From assembly GCA_011065005.1 (NCBI GenBank), contig JAAKFP010000079.1, positions 1-8,656 on the forward strand: a DNA stretch of 8,656 nt, read 5' to 3'. This DNA comes from Chlamydiota bacterium. GTDB taxonomy: Bacteria; Chlamydiota; Chlamydiia; Chlamydiales; Waddliaceae. Both the position numbers and the translations under genes were made by a program. Under the pieces are notes generated by a model. It was given only the letters and a program-made list of their open reading frames with translations, searched no databases and was not told the DNA's origin. Below are positions 4,726 to 8,656 of the stretch, piece after piece (positions within the stretch are counted from its first letter, which is position 1; each line of letters opens with the position of its first letter).

Positions 4726-6312
4726 TTACGCAACAGCTCCACTAGAAAGCACGTTTTGTGCCGTTTTTTCTACAGTCTGAGGGTCCTCATCCTGTTGCAT
4801 GTCTGCCATCTTCACATCAATTTCTTTCCCCAACAGGCGAACGGCCATTACCCAAACAGAGATAATCAGAAGGAGTATTGCCGCAACATAGGGTGCACTC
4901 GCGGTAAAAGTCGAAAAGAGAATCAGTAAGTTAGAATGGATGACCGATCCCCCTGATTTTCCAAAACGATTACATACTCCATCGATAGCAGCTGTTCCCT
5001 TCAATTTACTGCTTGCCGACAATGGAACAAAAGCTATCTCTTTCGTCGCATCAAAAACGGTATACTTTGCTCCACGGCAAAGAATATTTTGTAGAGATCC
5101 AACAGAGACAAGCATCACCAAAGGAGTGATTCCAAACAGGGCCATGGCGTATTTTTCAAGGTGATCTTTCATGAAAAACAAACTAAAAAATCCTATGCTT
5201 GTTACGAGAAGAATTATAGGAGTAAGCATAGCGGTGAATGTCCACCCAAACTTTCTGATACAGTTGCTCGACACCAAAAGAGCAGCAAGAGTGGCAACAA
5301 TACCAACGACCGTTGAAACCTGATTGATGTACAGACTATAATCAATTGGGTTGGGATAGAGCTCTCTAAGCTGCCCCTTCCAAACAATTTCAACGAGGTT
5401 GATGACTATATTATAGGAAACGACGAGCAGTGTTATATAGATCAGATATTTGGACCTCAAAAGATAAGAAAAGTTCTCTCGGAGGGATAACTTGCCCTTA
5501 AGATTCTTATCAGCACACGCATCTTCAGGATCGTAGTACCTAGGGTCTGAAAGGACAAACGTGTACAACCACTTGAAGAGAGCCATAGCTGCGATTCCAG
5601 AGAGTATCACTAGAGATACCAAAATAATCGTCGTTTGCTCCCACGCGGTATTCCCAAAGAAAAAATTCGGATTAAAATCACGTTTACAAAGGAAAACAGA
5701 GATCTGGCCGGCAACAATTCCAGAGAAATTCGCTCCAAACCCAAAGAGACCATAAAAGCGTCTGGCTTCCTGGAGGCGTGTTACCTGGTTAGTAAAGCCC
5801 CAAATTAGAACAAAAAGAACAATATTACTCCACAGCTCCGACATCACGTAAAAGAGGGTAAAGGTCCAGTTTCGGAACATAGCAATCAAACCCTTACAGC
5901 CGACAGGCAAAACCTCTTGAAGAGAATCTGCCATCGCGTTGGGATGCAACAGTTCATGATTAGGATACAGGAAAAAAGCGAACAAGAAAAAGTAGATCAA
6001 GAAAATTGAAAGCATCAGATAGAGTACTTTTTCCCGAGAAAAGCGATTTGAAAGTCTAGTAAATAAAAAGGTGGCTAGAATGGCACAGGGAAACATAGCC
6101 CAAACTTTGATGAAAGGGATGACTTCCGCTCCGGACGATTTAGCGGTAACAACTAAGGTGTCTTTCATTGTCCGAAGAACATTGTAATTAAAAGAGATAA
6201 AGAAAAAAATGAGCATCATCGGAATTAGCTTTTTTAGCTCATGCCGATGAACGGGCCAGATAAGGGTGCGTATCCACCCAAAATTTTGTGTGCCTGAACT
6301 CAAATCAGACAT
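4726..6312 (-). CDS. NTT-type nucleotide transporter 2 (ATP/ADP translocase family)
   Basis: This is a 528-residue carrier paralogous to the next gene downstream and similar along its whole length. The N-terminus reads LIWPVHRHELKKLIPM, as in chlamydial Npt1. The four functionally critical charged residues are present: Lys50 (RTMKDT), Glu159 (MSELWSN), Glu308 (NLVEIVW) and Lys452 (RFGKSGG). The segment TAKSSGAEVIPFIKVW (residues 56-71) keeps the GAE triplet seen in bona fide ATP/ADP exchangers from chlamydiae and plants. ATP import in exchange for ADP is therefore the best guess, with the protein in the inner membrane. About twelve hydrophobic segments alternate with basic loops, and the tail is hydrophilic and ends SSGAVA. 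The Shine-Dalgarno sequence AAAGGTGA lies three bases from the ATG. A promoter is visible at 6375-6403. The substrate is inferred. Confidence 0.92.
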   Translation of the reverse strand: MSDLSSGTQNFGWIRTLIWPVHRHELKKLIPMMLIFFFISFNYNVLRTMKDTLVVTAKSSGAEVIPFIKVWAMFPCAILATFLFTRLSNRFSREKVLYLMLSIFLIYFFLFAFFLYPNHELLHPNAMADSLQEVLPVGCKGLIAMFRNWTFTLFYVMSELWSNIVLFVLIWGFTNQVTRLQEARRFYGLFGFGANFSGIVAGQISVFLCKRDFNPNFFFGNTAWEQTTIILVSLVILSGIAAMALFKWLYTFVLSDPRYYDPEDACADKNLKGKLSLRENFSYLLRSKYLIYITLLVVSYNIVINLVEIVWKGQLRELYPNPIDYSLYINQVSTVVGIVATLAALLVSSNCIRKFGWTFTAMLTPIILLVTSIGFFSLFFMKDHLEKYAMALFGITPLVMLVSVGSLQNILCRGAKYTVFDATKEIAFVPLSASSKLKGTAAIDGVCNRFGKSGGSVIHSNLLILFSTFTASAPYVAAILLLIISVWVMAVRLLGKEIDVKMADMQQDEDPQTVEKTAQNVLSSGAVA

Positions 6313-6374
6313 TGATCACCTTTGTGTTAATGCACTTCATTCAAAAATAAAACTTACCAACCAAGTTGGCTTAG

Positions 6375-6403
6375 ATTATAAAAAAAACCTAGATATAAAG
6401 CAA
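6375..6403 (-). promoter_or_regulatory. Promoter of NTT carrier 2
   Basis: On the minus strand a perfect TATAAT (6375-6380) is preceded by 17 bases, largely a T-run, and by TTGCTT (6398-6403, three of six). The predicted start near 6368 gives a leader of about 55 bases. A small palindrome, CCAA-C-TTGG, lies at the beginning of that leader and could be an operator. The strong -10 box and good spacing support the call; the -35 box is poor. Confidence 0.5.
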
Positions 6404-6435
6404 TAAAAAAATAACATTTTACATAACTGTTCAGA

Positions 6436-6548
6436 CAATGCCGTCAACTTAAGCTGAGATTTTCAACGCAAAGACGCTAAGGCGCAAAGAATTTATGTTT
6501 TCCTTAGCGTCTTTGCGTTTAATTTTATTTCTTAAGTTGACGGCATTG
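6436..6548. mobile_element. MITE-like palindromic repeat, copy 2
   Basis: This is a 113-base element of the same family as the copy at 4588-4714. Its ends CAATGCCGTCAACTTAAG (6436-6453) and CTTAAGTTGACGGCATTG (6531-6548) are perfect 18-base inverted repeats. An inner perfect 18-base stem (6465-6482 against 6502-6519, CGCAAAGACGCTAAGG) closes a 19-base loop. Adding the flanks ATAACTGTTCAGA (6423-6435) and GGTGAACGGTTAC (6549-6561) extends the terminal repeat to 31 bases with 27 matches. The right flank includes the pgk stop codon. No coding capacity is seen, and no target duplication is visible here. In the leftward pgk mRNA the element follows the stop codon immediately, so it probably forms the 3' end structure. 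Confidence 0.78.
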
Positions 6549-6557
6549 GGTGAACGG

Positions 6558-7766
6558 TTACACTTGGCCTGCCTTTTCCAACGCTTCAATTCCTGGCAGT
6601 TTACCTAATTCAATGTACTCCAGAGATGCACCACCTCCGGTAGAAAGATGTGTAAACTTATGCACGAGGTTTGCAGAACGAATCACTGCCACGGAATCCC
6701 CTCCCCCAACAATCTTGGTGGCATTGACATCTGCCAAAGCTTCGGCAAGAGCCTTTGTTCCTTTGGCAAATTTACTCAATTCATACACACCAAGGGGGCC
6801 ATTCCAGAAAATGGTAGCGGCATTCTTCAATTCTTTTGAAAAAGCTTCAATTGTTTTTGGACCGACATCAACACCCATATACCCTGTAGGAATCCCTTGA
6901 GCGTTGTCAACGACCGATATCGGCGCTTCGTTGCTAACCTCATTAACGATGACGTGGTCGAGGGGAAGCATGATTCTTACCCCAGCCTTTTGAAAGGCGT
7001 CTAATATCCCTTTGGCCGTATCGACGCGATCAGGCTCATATTTGGAATCGCCAATTTCTATGCCTTGCGCTTTCAAAAAAGTAAAAGCCATCGCTCCGCC
7101 AATGAGCAGAGCATCGATTTTGCCAATCAAAGACTTGATCACTCCGATCTTTGTGGACACCTTAGCCCCTCCAATGATGGCATAGAAGGGTCTTCTCGGC
7201 TTGGAAAAGGTTTCCCCTAAAAATTTGATCTCTTTTTCCAAAAGATATCCTGCAGCAGCTCGCCCAGGAAAATAGTCTACGATAGATGTTGTAGAAGAGT
7301 GAACGCGGTGAGCTGTTCCGAAGGCATCATTGATGTATAAATCGCCAAGCTTTGCCAGTTGTTCAGCAAAAGTGGGATCCTCTGTTGGTTTTTCCTCTCC
7401 TGAATGGAAACGAAGATTTTCTAGAAGGAGCGTGGTCCCCGGCTCGAGACGTTGCACAGCATTCTCAACCTCCTCGCCGATACAATCTTTGGTCATAACC
7501 ACAGGTTTTCCAAGCATCATCGAGAGTCTTTTTGCACAAGGAGCTAGGGAAAATTCAGGAAGAACTTTACCTTTCGGCCGTCCAAGGTGACTCATGATGA
7601 TAGGAAAACCACCCTGTTCTATGACGTATTTGATTGTGGGTAGAGACGCTTCGATACGGGTATCATCGATAATATCTCCATTCTGATCGAGGGGGACATT
7701 AAAATCCACACGGATGAGAACCTTCTTTCCTTTGAGAGGCAGGTCAGCAAGAGATAATCTTCCCAT
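6558..7766 (-). CDS. pgk: Phosphoglycerate kinase
   Basis: This glycolytic enzyme interconverts 1,3-bisphosphoglycerate plus ADP with 3-phosphoglycerate plus ATP in the cytosol. The 402-residue length is normal. The N-terminal substrate domain has RVDFNVPLD (19-27), SHLGRPKG (59-66), LLLENLRFHSGEE (113-125) and NDAFGTAHR (146-154). The C-terminal nucleotide domain has IIGGAKVSTK (197-206), WNGPLGVYE (321-329), GGGDS (354-358) and STGGGAS (375-381). All expected catalytic and binding motifs are intact. The Shine-Dalgarno sequence GGAG lies five bases before the ATG, which fixes the start. It is transcribed leftward, divergently from pdxH. The stop codon lies inside the extended terminal repeat of palindromic element copy 2, which therefore supplies its 3' untranslated structure. 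Its proximity to the ATP carriers is metabolically coherent, but nothing shows they share a transcript. Confidence 0.97.
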   Translation of the reverse strand: MGRLSLADLPLKGKKVLIRVDFNVPLDQNGDIIDDTRIEASLPTIKYVIEQGGFPIIMSHLGRPKGKVLPEFSLAPCAKRLSMMLGKPVVMTKDCIGEEVENAVQRLEPGTTLLLENLRFHSGEEKPTEDPTFAEQLAKLGDLYINDAFGTAHRVHSSTTSIVDYFPGRAAAGYLLEKEIKFLGETFSKPRRPFYAIIGGAKVSTKIGVIKSLIGKIDALLIGGAMAFTFLKAQGIEIGDSKYEPDRVDTAKGILDAFQKAGVRIMLPLDHVIVNEVSNEAPISVVDNAQGIPTGYMGVDVGPKTIEAFSKELKNAATIFWNGPLGVYELSKFAKGTKALAEALADVNATKIVGGGDSVAVIRSANLVHKFTHLSTGGGASLEYIELGKLPGIEALEKAGQV

Positions 7767-7880
7767 AAAAACTCCGGTTTTTGTTATGTGTAAGGAACGA
7801 GTGCAAAGATTATTGTAAAAAAAATGTTATCTCAACCTCCTTGGGTTGTCAAGGGAGAAGAGACTGCCAGCAAGAGTAGA
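7767..7880. promoter_or_regulatory. Divergent regulatory region between pgk and pdxH
   Basis: These 114 bases must carry promoters for both genes, but no strong -35/-10 pair is seen on either strand. The pgk Shine-Dalgarno GGAG is at 7772-7775 (minus strand). A small hairpin, CTCCTTG (7837-7843) with CAAGGGAG (7850-7857), with one bulge and a six-base loop, would lie in the pdxH leader if translation starts at 7881. If the ATG at 7824 is used instead, the hairpin is inside the coding sequence. Confidence 0.3.
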
Positions 7881-8519
7881 ATGAATTTTAACGACTTATC
7901 TAAAGATTACGCTGAGAAAAACCTACGACGTCGAGATCTAAACGTGGATCCCTACCTTCAACTTCTCCAATGGTTTGATGAGGCCAAAGCTGTCAATGTC
8001 GCTGAACTGAATACCATGTCTTTGGCGACAGCCACTGCGACAGGAAAACCATCTTGTCGGCTTGTTCTTTTAAAGCAGATTGATGAGCGAAGTTTGATCT
8101 TTTACACCAACTATGAAAGTCGTAAGTCCAAGGAGCTGACCGAAAACCCTTTTGCCATGATCACCATCTTTTGGCATGAACAAGTTCGACAGATCTGCGT
8201 TGAAGGAACTGTAGAAAAGATCTCCGAAGAAGAGTCACAAGCCTATTTTTCTATCAGGTCACGTGCCAGTCAAATCGGAGCATGGGCTTCGCGACAGGAC
8301 AAGGCGATCCCCTCTCGAGAAGTTCTGGAAGCAGAATTTACAAAGTTCGAAAAACAGTTCGAGGGACAGCAAGAGGTTCCTCTTCCTTCATTCTGGGGAG
8401 GGTTTCGGTTGATTCCGAACCGGTTTGAATTCTGGCAGGGAGGGGGGAACCGCCTGCACGATCGGTTCCACTACATTTTACAAAACGATAAATGGGTCAT
8501 CGAGCGACTAAGCCCGTAA
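7881..8519 (+). CDS. pdxH: Pyridoxamine/pyridoxine 5'-phosphate oxidase
   Basis: This FMN-dependent cytosolic enzyme oxidises pyridoxine 5'-phosphate or pyridoxamine 5'-phosphate to PLP. From this start it has 212 residues, close to the E. coli enzyme (about 218). The N-terminal YAEKNLRRRDLNVDP matches the family start. FMN-binding segments are RLVLLK (60-65) and FYTNYESRK (74-82), followed by SQIGAWAS (130-137). The substrate and dimer-interface region is VPLPSFWGGFRL (166-177) and EFWQGGGNRLHDRF (183-196), and the protein ends ERLSP as many relatives do. A longer in-frame start at 7824 would add 19 residues with no family counterpart and is preceded only by an A-run, so the ATG at 7881 is favoured; AAGAG lies four bases upstream of it. 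PdxH allows salvage of host B6 vitamers. Downstream lies a gene-free stretch to the window edge. Confidence 0.93.
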   Translation: MNFNDLSKDYAEKNLRRRDLNVDPYLQLLQWFDEAKAVNVAELNTMSLATATATGKPSCRLVLLKQIDERSLIFYTNYESRKSKELTENPFAMITIFWHEQVRQICVEGTVEKISEEESQAYFSIRSRASQIGAWASRQDKAIPSREVLEAEFTKFEKQFEGQQEVPLPSFWGGFRLIPNRFEFWQGGGNRLHDRFHYILQNDKWVIERLSP

Positions 8520-8656
8520 AGGCTGTGAAAAAACTAGGGATCAGTCGATTTTTGAAAGATTTTTTCGTCAGATGCACACAGACAAGCACAGATGTGTATA
8601 GCTCGAAGGGTGTCACTATCAAATTTAACCTAAAAAACGCAGTTGAAAACGATCTA
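8520..8656 (+). other. Gene-free 3' flank of pdxH with CAGATG words
   Basis: No reading frame is supported here. GAAAAAA (8527-8533) and TTTTTTC (8560-8566) form a weak AT-only inverted repeat that might contribute to transcript ending, but there is no GC-rich stem. CAGATG occurs at 8569-8574 and 8589-8594 with CACAGA between, loosely like dispersed CAGATG repeats found in many environmental bacteria. Nothing else is seen up to the window edge. Confidence 0.25.

Noticed and set aside
4588..6548. CRISPR array
   Set aside because: There are only two palindromic repeats nearly 1.8 kb apart with genes between them, no regular spacers and no cas genes.
6550..6900. Plus-strand open frames within pgk and the NTT genes
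   Set aside because: They are shadows of strongly supported minus-strand genes.
7824..7880. Upstream ATG for pdxH
   Set aside because: It has no ribosome-binding site and adds 19 residues beyond the usual family start; it remains possible.
8527..8566. Intrinsic terminator of pdxH
   Set aside because: The stem is A/T-only apart from one pair and has a 26-base loop, so it is too weak to claim.

Overview
The window looks like chromosome from a member of the Chlamydiota, most likely an environmental, amoeba-associated family (Parachlamydiales, for example Waddlia- or Parachlamydia-like). The main reason is a tandem pair of NTT-type nucleotide transporters (4726-6312 and 2775-4364) that closely resemble chlamydial Npt proteins. 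NTT carriers are otherwise largely confined to Rickettsiales, plastids and a few other intracellular lineages. By eye the base composition is moderately AT-rich. The genus is inference.

Layout, left to right. Positions 1-523 are a poorly preserved area: a possible gene end at the window edge (2-103), a GC-richer stretch with several small hairpins (104-240), and a rightward reading frame broken by two in-frame stops (233-523). Positions 527-1099 hold a compact leftward toxin-antitoxin operon. A RelE/HigB-like toxin overlaps a downstream Xre/HTH antitoxin, and a well-formed promoter carries a perfect inverted repeat between its -35 and -10 boxes. Positions 1100-1390 are non-coding with nested inverted repeats. 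A DedA membrane protein (1391-2032) and a CDP-alcohol phosphatidyltransferase of PgsA type (2256-2771) follow on the plus strand. Both belong to envelope lipid biology.

From 2775 to 7766 the genes run leftward: NTT carrier 1, NTT carrier 2 and phosphoglycerate kinase. The last gene, pyridoxamine/pyridoxine 5'-phosphate oxidase (7881-8519), runs rightward and is divergent from pgk. The final 137 bases show no gene.

Functionally, the NTT carriers and pgk both serve energy supply: host ATP or other nucleotides are imported and glycolysis supplements ATP. DedA and PgsA serve membrane lipids, PdxH makes the cofactor PLP, and the toxin-antitoxin pair is an accessory module. The most distinctive non-coding structure is a short palindromic repeat present twice (4588-4714 and 6436-6548). 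Each copy has terminal inverted repeats plus an inner hairpin, and each sits immediately downstream of a leftward gene's stop codon. In the second copy the extended terminal repeat contains the pgk stop codon. These copies look like MITE-type elements that now form the 3' ends of NTT2 and pgk.
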